Shown one piece after another: positions 6,601-12,234 of a stretch of DNA of 12,306 bases. The translations under genes were made by a program, and so were the position numbers. The stretch is from positions 1 through 12,306 of the forward strand of contig JBAYHN010000040.1 of NCBI GenBank assembly GCA_041666125.1, given 5' to 3'. The notes beneath the pieces are model-generated. The model was not told the origin of the DNA. It worked only from the letters and a program-made list of their open reading frames with translations, and ran no database searches. Numbering within the stretch: position 1 is the first letter of the stretch; each line of letters begins with the position of its first letter. Source of the DNA: JBAYHN01 sp041666125 (GTDB lineage Bacteria > Patescibacteriota > Gracilibacteria > UBA1369 > UM-FILTER-53-11).

Positions 6601-9032
6601 GAATCGTCAGGTTTGCAAGCGCTGTAGCCCGCCGGAGTTGTTACCGGATATTTTACACAAGTCATGTTTCTACCGTCTTTTGAATAATACATTGAGCCTT
6701 GAGCGCACCATTTTGCGCTGCTATAAGGCAGCGTTTGGCCTGGAGCCACACAATTGGCATCCGTTGGATTACAAACGGATGTTCCTGCAGGACAAACAGG
6801 GCTGGTAACTGCAGCGTTGGCATACGGCATTGCAGTCGTTCCTGCGGTTGCAGTAGGCCATGCCACACAATTAATTTGGCTGTCAGGGTAATAACATTGC
6901 ATTCCACTTTGGCACCATGAGCCGGCCGAACATTTTTGGCCATTTGCGCAGGCAGTTGGAGCAGTTGCAACCGTGCCGTTTCCAGTAATTGTAAAATTAA
7001 CCGAAGTTGTAGAAGCGGCAGGGCATGAAATCTCCATACAAACGCGAAGAGTGTATGCTCCCGCATTTAAATTGGAAGTATCAAAACCCATCGCAGAAGT
7101 TGCAGTAGAAATATTGCTACCAGTTACATAAGTTGTTGCAGTTCCATCCGGTTTAACAAGCTGAACAATTGCAGTTTGAATTAATGAACCAATAGCCGGA
7201 GTTGAACATGAATAAGTGTAATTAACACTATCCCCTTTTATGTAAGTTGTTTTATCCAAATTAAGATTTAATTTCGTGCAATTTCCAGATGAGAATCCAG
7301 AAGTTCCAGAAGTGTTTGAACCTGTGGAAGTGTTAGTATTATTTGTAGTTGAAGTTGGAGTTGTATTCGTATTTGTATTAGTAGTACTTGTTGCGACCGG
7401 CACAACTACAGAAACAACATTTGAAGTTGAACATCCAACGGAATTACAAGCCATTACTTTATATTCATATGTTCCGGCGGTGGTAGGTGCAGCAATTTGC
7501 ATGCCTCCAGTATTGGCAGGAAAACTCCATGTGGCAGTTCCAGTAGCATTGAATGTGCTTGCCCAAGAAGTACCATATAGACGCCAATATAATCTATATT
7601 CCGTTTCATTATTTGCATTGTCTGTTACGGTTAATACAACTTCACGTTGGCCAAGATTTGCCGTTGAATATACAGCGGTTAGATTCGTTGGAGCCGCTGG
7701 AGCCGTAGTTGTTGTGGTGTTATTGTTATTATTTGTTGAGCTTGTTCCCGGCACAACCACAGACGCAACGTTTGAAGTGGAACATCCCGCAGCATTACAC
7801 GCTTGAAGTTTATATTCATAAGTTCCAGCCGCAGTAGGTGCTCCCATTTGCATGCGTCCGACATTGGACGGCTGAGTCCATGTATAAGAGTTATATGTAT
7901 CTCTTGGTGCAGTGCTCGGCCAAGAAGTTCCATATAAACGCCAATACAATTGGTGATAAGTTTCATTTGCGGCATTGTCTGTTACGGTTAGTACAACTTC
8001 ACGTTGTCCAAGATTTGCCGTTGAATATACAGCAGTCAGATTAGTTGGAGCTGCAGGAACGGCGGAAGTTGCGGATGTAATTGTAAATGGCACAGACACA
8101 AGCGAACTCGAAGGACAAGTTATATCATTTACGCAAATTCTTAGAGTGTAATTTCCAGGCGTTAAATTCGACGTTCCAAAACCCATTTGGGACGTTGTGA
8201 TATTAGTAGCACTGTTATATGTAGTTGCAGTTCCATCCGGTTTTACAACTTGCACGGCAACAGACGTTGGCGCCGAACAAGTGTAACTATAATTAACAAA
8301 CGTAGTTGAATCTGTAGGATAAGAAGTTACGCCACCATTTAGACTAAGCGTACAAGTTGGTGCCTGGCAATCTTGAGAACAAGAAGAATATGACTCGCCG
8401 CCCTGGCACAAATTATTTCCGCAAATTGCAGAGCCAGTACGTGCAAGATTCGTAGATGTTAGAGCCTGAGAAGAAGTTAAATCACAATCATTTGGATAGC
8501 GATTGGAAACATATGAATGATCTGCACGGCAATGATAAGTTGAGCCGTTATCATCCACATAAAGCCTCCAGTTGCCGCCCACACCAATCATTGCAGGAAC
8601 ATTTACTTGAACTGTCACATTTCTACCTTCGGTAGAAGTGCCGCTTATCGTCAAAATCTGCTCTTGCACACTATCTGCAATACCAATTGCTATTGAGCCA
8701 TTACAATTAGCTCGATTTTCCCAAACGTTTGCTTGCTGCGCATCTGCGGTTCTCGCAAGATTCGCCGCCATACCAAGATGACCACATTCGGTATATGGCG
8801 TCGGGAAATTACCGGTCCAAACAGATATTCCATTATTATCGTTCACTATTTCATTCGACGCATTGCGAGAATAATTTCCCGCAGGATTTGAAGAAGAAAC
8901 TGTAGTTATGGAAGCAAGCGTAAGCGGACGAACTGCCGATTGAGCCTCCGTTCGTGAAAAACTTAGCATCACAAAGGTAGATGTGCCGATTATTGCCATG
9001 CCTATAAAAGCAAGTATTTTTCCCTTGTTCAT
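3648..9032 (-). CDS. Giant secreted mosaic protein with Ig/FN3-like repeats, Cys-rich array, coiled coil and SLH anchor
   Basis: The product has 1794 residues and no enzyme signature. Order of parts: signal peptide about 1-31 (basic start, hydrophobic core, likely cut after TEA); an N-terminal domain with several Cys to about 200; a CGNNLCQGGESYSSCSQDC motif (204-222); Ig-like unit 1 (about 227-319, Cys 227, 252, 300, 306); FN3-like units (about 326-429 and 445-546) joined by Asn/Thr linkers; Ig-like unit 2 (about 585-683, Cys 585, 609, 665, 670); a Cys-pair array (about 690-1085); an unassigned segment with Trp/Pro/Cys; a largely helical stalk (about 1200-1590) with strong heptads at 1451-1520; and three SLH domains (about 1613-1788). 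SLH domains normally bind wall-linked polysaccharide, so this is probably an S-layer-type or adhesin-like surface protein. The ATG at 9032 directly precedes the signal peptide, with no Shine-Dalgarno site but a strong promoter upstream. The TAG stop lies inside dusB. Confidence 0.93.
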   Translation of the reverse strand: MNKGKILAFIGMAIIGTSTFVMLSFSRTEAQSAVRPLTLASITTVSSSNPAGNYSRNASNEIVNDNNGISVWTGNFPTPYTECGHLGMAANLARTADAQQANVWENRANCNGSIAIGIADSVQEQILTISGTSTEGRNVTVQVNVPAMIGVGGNWRLYVDDNGSTYHCRADHSYVSNRYPNDCDLTSSQALTSTNLARTGSAICGNNLCQGGESYSSCSQDCQAPTCTLSLNGGVTSYPTDSTTFVNYSYTCSAPTSVAVQVVKPDGTATTYNSATNITTSQMGFGTSNLTPGNYTLRICVNDITCPSSSLVSVPFTITSATSAVPAAPTNLTAVYSTANLGQREVVLTVTDNAANETYHQLYWRLYGTSWPSTAPRDTYNSYTWTQPSNVGRMQMGAPTAAGTYEYKLQACNAAGCSTSNVASVVVPGTSSTNNNNNTTTTTAPAAPTNLTAVYSTANLGQREVVLTVTDNANNETEYRLYWRLYGTSWASTFNATGTATWSFPANTGGMQIAAPTTAGTYEYKVMACNSVGCSTSNVVSVVVPVATSTTNTNTNTTPTSTTNNTNTSTGSNTSGTSGFSSGNCTKLNLNLDKTTYIKGDSVNYTYSCSTPAIGSLIQTAIVQLVKPDGTATTYVTGSNISTATSAMGFDTSNLNAGAYTLRVCMEISCPAASTTSVNFTITGNGTVATAPTACANGQKCSAGSWCQSGMQCYYPDSQINCVAWPTATAGTTAMPYANAAVTSPVCPAGTSVCNPTDANCVAPGQTLPYSSAKWCAQGSMYYSKDGRNMTCVKYPVTTPAGYSACKPDDSNCIAEESYGASAGWCANSMKCYQKAIDTNSQNDVYCTKYSATPNESPICPLGYSVCSPTDTLCKQKGERWADANSGYYCMNAQKCGGATGGGSCVGWNEDCPSGTKYCSENDNNCIEPGDYKTISSATSNYYWCGGGGMVFYSQSKAYCEKKSRTAAAGSVADMWTAAELKTILGRLGTGWGLCRPGESNCIEPGKSGSSTGWCAWMPPGYYGALSSSAAASTRSCPGFDEKVAVQNVDPNIITPPVTTEQIRNVAEKTPEMRECSPDELPFNCRMPMYRWNIKDKTWEKCDVNNIPAYVDVKGTTGVKYTNCEAMNFNVEREWRTERNKVHPPEIVGEWYMPPWDAASKQVQYNPKTDQLVECSTAAMPAYTAGTTAEYIAPCSPVPEIDRSWMLKKFRAEYKMYQLWNVQQKAMPTIPGKPITAETLDAMIKPVQTTEIPVAQCKPYLAGIKQGLLGDKQFWKDTNVQFKQVKAEYEDADAVNELLQKTKTLILEIDKLVKAGTCEQEDVQLIQVKLDQLHTDLYPQLVAYTPALNDYLAYKQCRRDLNNLLTRFEKLLNNKKISEKNRVEATARTKSIKDKLQEFDSAGQDDFEYDKTFECTDFKRTFQEETAAFVKGGDKEITRIIDDVVAAKMKANVAELQAQLEERGQKIDLLMLQVAELHQSIEAMSQQATFISEQIAVSYSALTRINDRFEQQKAQMQIAKGEIIPLVEQATKTIQETSCVSSADREVLIKEFGQIAAINWLGDKADEIQKRLNLFVTSCQAKEVVPGDVAALTAAVMSADEQNLQNSYAQGLTPFADVPTHEWYYGAMVTASDSGAMTQGRPAENVLRQDALLMVLRAAGATDAELVGECDVTGVPVIAVSPYAKCAAKLAYEKGLNLRGPMNAPVSRVEIAQWLEKLMSLTTSADDSILDKYVDLKGLSAAEKGPVKAVIASEIMIGNVSGETANFTPRDPLTRAALAVIIEKILSLKGTLPK
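3669..4196 (-). other. Three tandem SLH (S-layer homology) domains at the C-terminus
   Basis: These bases encode residues about 1613-1788 of the giant protein. SLH1 begins with FADVPTHEWYYGAM (1615-1628), the classic F.DV....WY start. SLH2 covers about 1676-1720 and includes YAKCAAKLAYEKGL. SLH3 covers about 1733-1788 and includes VKAVIASEIMIG and FTPRDPLTRAALA. In characterised SLH proteins a TRAE motif contacts the wall polymer. Here the equivalents read LRQD, SRVE and TRAA, so the Arg is kept but the motif is degenerate in all three. The anchor call is strong. The ligand is not known from sequence. Confidence 0.88.
5778..6773 (-). repeat. Coding array of spaced Cys pairs (C-x6-C repeats)
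   Basis: These bases encode residues 754-1085 of the giant protein. A short core recurs: CNPTDANC (754-761), CKPDDSNC (806-813), CSPTDTLC (867-874), CSENDNNC (919-926), CRPGESNC (995-1002), and a looser CSPDELPFNC (1076-1085). Several cores follow a CPxG or PxGxSxC lead-in and are followed by an aromatic GWC, KWC, YYC or YWC and then another Cys. Spacing between cores is 52, 61, 52, 76 and 81 residues. The acidic residues between the paired Cys could bind a cation, or the pairs could form disulfides. I do not recognise a named domain. Confidence 0.75.
7395..8057 (-). repeat. Tandem FN3-like coding repeat, 357-bp period
   Basis: Two copies (7746-8057 and 7395-7700) encode FN3-like domains 119 residues apart. 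Each has the conserved start PTNLTAVYSTANLGQREV, a middle YWRLYGTSW, and an end TAGTYEYK or AAGTYEYK followed by ACN..GCSTSNV. The DNA at 7621-7693 and 7978-8050 differs at 5 of 73 positions, all synonymous. The other parts of the copies have diverged more. Asn/Thr-rich linkers follow each copy (residues about 430-443 and 547-580). Confidence 0.8.
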
Positions 9033-9084
9033 ATATATTTTTGTTAGAAGATATTTGTTTTTAGATTTACTTTAACCTGTATAT

Positions 9085-9112
9085 ATTCTAGCACATTTTA
9101 AGGATTAGTCAA
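9085..9112 (-). promoter_or_regulatory. Promoter of the giant surface-protein gene
   Basis: Read on the minus strand, TTGACT (plus coordinates 9112-9107, five of six bases) is followed after 16 bp by TAGAAT (9090-9085, five of six), with TGC directly before it. This is the strongest promoter in the window by eye. Transcription would start near 9078, leaving a leader of about 46 nt. The leader shows no Shine-Dalgarno-like motif before the ATG. Confidence 0.7.
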
Positions 9113-9147
9113 AGCCCTATCTGATAAAGACACTTTCAATTAACGGG

Positions 9148-9176
9148 TTCACAAGCGTGCTTTTTTATGTTAGAAT
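9148..9176 (+). promoter_or_regulatory. Promoter of the pilT cluster
   Basis: TTCACA (9148-9153, five of six bases) is separated by 17 bp from TAGAAT (9171-9176, five of six). A TGT extension sits just before the -10 box. Transcription would start near 9183, giving a leader of only about 11 nt before the pilT ATG at 9194. It points away from the surface-protein promoter. The two -35 boxes are separated by 35 bp (9113-9147), enough for one regulator to touch both. Confidence 0.7.
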
Positions 9177-9193
9177 AGTAAGAACCAATAAAT

Positions 9194-10234
9194 ATGAAAT
9201 TAGATAAATTGCTCAGGACAGCTGTGGAATACAAAGCTTCCGACCTATACATGACCAGCGGTTCAAAACCCGTTATTCGCATAAATGGCGAGCTTATAAC
9301 TGTGGATGAACACGAGGTTATGACAAAGGAAATGGCGCAAGAATATATTTTTGATGCAATGACAGAGGCTCAACAAAAGATTTTTTTGGAAAAAATGGAT
9401 TTTGACTTCGCCTTGGAAATTCCGAAAGTGGCGCGTTTTAGAGTTAATGTTTTTTATCAGCGCAAAGGTATTGGAGCAATTTTTAGATTTATTCCGGAAG
9501 TAATAAAAACAATGGCCGAATTGGATTTGCCAGCTCAGCTTAAAAAAATTCCAAATTTTGAAAATGGAATAGTTCTTGTAACCGGCCCTACCGGATCGGG
9601 TAAATCAACAACCCTTTCTGCGCTTGTTAATGAGATAAATTCAACTCAAAAACAACATATTATTACAATCGAAGATCCTATCGAATTTGTGCATGAAAAC
9701 AAACAGAGCGTTATTGACCAGCGTGAAGTTGGGGCTCACACGGGCTCTTTTTCAAATGCACTTCGCGCAAGTTTGCGTGAAGACCCGGATGTAATTTTGG
9801 TTGGTGAAATGCGTGACTTGGAAACAATTTCTCTTGCGATTACAGCTGCAGAAACGGGCCACTTGGTATTTGCAACATTACATACCAGCGGAGCTGCAAA
9901 AACGGTTGATCGTATAATTGACGCCTTTCCACCTGGACAACAAAATCAAATAAGAACCCAGTTTTCTGAAAGTTTAAAATGCATTGTATGGCAAAATCTT
10001 TTAAAGAAAAAAGATGGCAGCGGACGCGTTGGCGCATATGAAATTTTGTTCAACAACCACGCAATTGCAAATATGATCCGAAAAAGTAAGACTTATCAGA
10101 TTTCTTCTGCTTTGGAAACAGGCGTCGGGGAAGGCATGCAGACCATGAAACGATCTGTAACTTCGCTCCTGGAACAGGGTTTTATATCCGAAGAAGTGGC
10201 CAAAGAAAACATTCCGGAAGAAATGGAGGTATAA
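9194..10234 (+). CDS. pilT: Type IV pilus retraction ATPase PilT
   Basis: PilT is the cytoplasmic hexameric ATPase that depolymerises type IV pili and drives retraction. The product has 346 residues, standard for PilT. Signatures in order are an N-terminal PAS-like domain starting ASDLYMTSG (15-23), Walker A GPTGSGKST (131-139), an Asp box IEDPIEF (159-165), and Walker B ILVGEMRD (201-208, Glu205 catalytic). They continue with a His box TLHTSG (228-233) and a C-terminal segment NHAIANMIRKSKTYQI (288-303), which corresponds to the AIRNLIRE retraction motif in altered form. The ATG precedes the usual PilT start and follows a good promoter, but lacks a Shine-Dalgarno site. The gene heads a tight cluster with rlmI (7-bp gap) and the YkgJ-like gene. 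No other pilus genes are in the window. The altered AIRNLIRE motif leaves a small chance that this is PilU, but PilT fits better. Confidence 0.95.
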   Translation: MKLDKLLRTAVEYKASDLYMTSGSKPVIRINGELITVDEHEVMTKEMAQEYIFDAMTEAQQKIFLEKMDFDFALEIPKVARFRVNVFYQRKGIGAIFRFIPEVIKTMAELDLPAQLKKIPNFENGIVLVTGPTGSGKSTTLSALVNEINSTQKQHIITIEDPIEFVHENKQSVIDQREVGAHTGSFSNALRASLREDPDVILVGEMRDLETISLAITAAETGHLVFATLHTSGAAKTVDRIIDAFPPGQQNQIRTQFSESLKCIVWQNLLKKKDGSGRVGAYEILFNNHAIANMIRKSKTYQISSALETGVGEGMQTMKRSVTSLLEQGFISEEVAKENIPEEMEV

Positions 10235-10242
10235 TGCTTCCG
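10225..10242 (+). promoter_or_regulatory. Overlapping Shine-Dalgarno and -10-like signal before the methyltransferase GTG
   Basis: GGAGGT (10225-10230) is the only full-strength Shine-Dalgarno match in the window, but it lies 11 nt before the GTG at 10242, which is long. TATAAT (10230-10235) shares a base with it and sits six bases before the GTG, exactly the spacing seen at dusB. An ATG at 10234 overlaps the pilT stop but runs into TGA after three codons, so the GTG is the real start. No good -35 is seen, so an internal promoter is only possible. Confidence 0.4.
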
Positions 10243-11450
10243 TGATTTATCCAAAAATTCTAATTAGGAGGGGCAAAGAACACATTGTGGGCCACAATCA
10301 TCCGTGGATTTTTTCGCAGGCACTGCAGGCTGCGCCTGCGGTTATTAAAAACGGAGACATTGTTGATGTATATACGGAGGATGGCAATAAATTTTTATCC
10401 CGCGGGTATTACAATGCAAATTCGCAAATCGCCGTTAGAATTTTAACTCGCAATCAAAACGAAGAAATAAATGCAGATTTTTTGGTAAAAAGATTTAAGG
10501 CGTTAATGGCGGTGCGCGAAAGATTTATCGACACAAAGAAAACAAATGCATTTAGAGTTGTATTTGGCGAAAGCGACGGAATACCGGGATTAATTATCGA
10601 CAAATATGCCGATGTTTTTGTCATTCAAATTCACACACTTGGAATGGAGGCAATGCGCAAAGATGTAATTGAAGCCACGAAATCTGCATTTAATCCTGCA
10701 ACGATTTATGAAAGAAGCGACGTTGGCGTACGCCAAAGAGAAGGATTAAAAGACATGCCTACCGGACTTCTTCACGGTAAAAAATTAAATGGCGAAGTGG
10801 AGATTATGGAAAATGGAATAAAACTTTTAGTAAATGTAGAAAAGGGACAGAAGACAGGATTCTTTTTGGACCAGCGCGAAAATCGCAAAGCTCTGCAAAA
10901 ATATGTTACCGGAAAAACGGTATTAAATTGTTTTTGCTATACAGCCGGTTTTTCCATTTATTCCGCGCTTGCCGGCGCCAAGGAGACTATAAATGTGGAT
11001 GTCTCCGGAGATGCTCTAGAAACGGCAAAACGCAACTTTGAAGCCAATGGAATTTCCTCAAAAAAACACCAATTCATCGACGAAGATGTTTTTGAAGTTT
11101 TAGATAGATTTGAAAAAGAAAAAAAGAAATTAGACGTGATAATTCTGGATCCGCCGGCATTCGTAAAAAATCAAAAAAGTTTAAATAAAGGGCTCAGCGG
11201 ATACCTTTTTATAAATGAAAAAGCGCTAAAACTTTTACCAGAATCCGGCATTTTGGTTTCCAGCTCTTGCTCCGCTCATGTTAGCGACGAGATGTTCCAA
11301 AAAACGCTTTCCATGGCTGCTTCACGCAGCGGATGTACCCTAAAAGCCCTAGAAATAAAACACCAGCCGATCGATCATCCTTTTAATGTGCATTTCCCGG
11401 AGGGGAAATATTTGAAGTTTTATATCATGTTAAAAGAGGCAAAAGTTTAA
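10242..11450 (+). CDS. rlmI: 23S rRNA (cytosine-5) methyltransferase, RlmI-type
   Basis: RlmI uses S-adenosylmethionine to methylate C5 of a cytosine in 23S rRNA (C1962 in E. coli). The product has 402 residues, against 396 in E. coli. An N-terminal PUA domain is visible (about 5-70, starting LIRRGKEHIVGHNHPWIFS). A linker domain follows, then GQKTGFFLDQRENR (202-215) and the Rossmann methyltransferase fold. SAM motif I is around LNCFCYTAGFSIYSALAGA (228-246), NVDVS at 251-255 binds the ribose, DPPAF is at 303-307, and SSCS (341-344) contains the likely catalytic Cys343. The start is GTG, 7 bp after pilT ends. An ATG at 10234 is out of frame. The substrate position is inferred from the family. 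A related COG1092 enzyme with another target is possible. Confidence 0.88.
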   Translation: MIYPKILIRRGKEHIVGHNHPWIFSQALQAAPAVIKNGDIVDVYTEDGNKFLSRGYYNANSQIAVRILTRNQNEEINADFLVKRFKALMAVRERFIDTKKTNAFRVVFGESDGIPGLIIDKYADVFVIQIHTLGMEAMRKDVIEATKSAFNPATIYERSDVGVRQREGLKDMPTGLLHGKKLNGEVEIMENGIKLLVNVEKGQKTGFFLDQRENRKALQKYVTGKTVLNCFCYTAGFSIYSALAGAKETINVDVSGDALETAKRNFEANGISSKKHQFIDEDVFEVLDRFEKEKKKLDVIILDPPAFVKNQKSLNKGLSGYLFINEKALKLLPESGILVSSSCSAHVSDEMFQKTLSMAASRSGCTLKALEIKHQPIDHPFNVHFPEGKYLKFYIMLKEAKV

Positions 11451-11455
11451 TTTCT

Positions 11456-12187
11456 ATGTCGCCTGTAATCGAAAAAATCCTAGAAAAATATATATATTTA
11501 CTTGGCGAAGTAGATCGCAAAGGCGAAAAGGTGATGGAGTCCGCACCGGACATTCCATGTAAAAACAAATGCACCGAATGCTGCAAACAGATGTTCCCTA
11601 TAACTTTTGTTGAAGCTTTTTATTTAAGTGAAGCCATAAAAAAATTGGATAAAAATGTACGCCGCGAAAAAGAAAAACTCGCAAAGAAAATCAATGAAAA
11701 AATCTTAAAAGAGAATCCGCTAAAATTCGAGAAACACAATCTTGATAAAAAGCCGGCGCTGGATACTCACGCCGAATTTGCGCGCTTCCTTCACGAGCTT
11801 CAAATTGACTGTCCCGCTCTTACAGAAGACAAAAACGGCGCATGCAGCATTTACTATGCGCGCAACTTGGACTGCCGAACAATGGGACTTTCATTCGACA
11901 AATCGCAAAACGTAATCGTTGGTTGCCGCAGATTTAACGCACTCACAAATTTGATTCCAAAACTTATGCCTTTTAATTTTATGTATCCGGAAAAGCGAGC
12001 ACTCGATGCGGAATTAATTTCCACCACAACCGGCGGCTTTTTTCCGAAAAATGTCCTATATCTCACCACAATGTGCATGCCATTCTTGAAAGATTACAGC
12101 GCACAGGACTGGATAAAATTCTTCGAAGAAAAGGGCGTGCCGTCAAAAATTAACGACGAGAAATATAGCGTTGTAATCGACGTTTAA
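11456..12187 (+). CDS. YkgJ-family Cys-cluster protein (putative metal-binding)
   Basis: The product has 243 residues, with no signal peptide or membrane segment. CKNKCTECC (35-43; Cys 35, 39, 42, 43) matches the N-terminal Cys cluster of the YkgJ/CxxCxxCC family, annotated as putative zinc- or iron-chelating. Further Cys at 119 (DCPAL), 130 (ACSIY), 140 (DCRTMG), 157 (GCRRFN) and 207 complete the usual ligand set. The CSIYYARNLDCR segment (130-141) is typical of the family. The metal and the reaction are not known from sequence. A charged helical insert (about 60-100) separates the two Cys clusters. The ATG is 5 bp after the methyltransferase stop. AGAGG (11435-11439) lies 16 nt upstream, too far to be a clear Shine-Dalgarno. 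The position suggests co-transcription with rlmI, perhaps in RNA or iron-sulfur maintenance, but this is inference. Confidence 0.85.
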   Translation: MSPVIEKILEKYIYLLGEVDRKGEKVMESAPDIPCKNKCTECCKQMFPITFVEAFYLSEAIKKLDKNVRREKEKLAKKINEKILKENPLKFEKHNLDKKPALDTHAEFARFLHELQIDCPALTEDKNGACSIYYARNLDCRTMGLSFDKSQNVIVGCRRFNALTNLIPKLMPFNFMYPEKRALDAELISTTTGGFFPKNVLYLTTMCMPFLKDYSAQDWIKFFEEKGVPSKINDEKYSVVIDV

Positions 12188-12234
12188 CGGGTATCTGATT
12201 ACACATTCCGCTCATTTGAGGTAGGGTTTGTTTG

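Noticed and set aside
6662..7066. Minus-strand open frame of 134 codons in another frame of the giant gene
   Set aside because: Lies wholly inside the well-supported Cys-rich coding region and is Leu/Gln-rich frame-shadow sequence.
7276..7806. Plus-strand open frame of 176 codons, rich in Val, opposite the giant gene
   Set aside because: It is the antisense image of the Asn/Thr-rich linkers and FN3 repeats. Its composition is artificial and it has no promoter or ribosome site.
10234..10245. ATG overlapping the pilT stop as the methyltransferase start
   Set aside because: It is out of frame with the methyltransferase and ends at TGA after three codons.
12199..12227. Promoter TTACAC-17-TAGGGT before the last partial gene
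   Set aside because: The -35 matches consensus at two of six bases only, and the -10 box is also poor.
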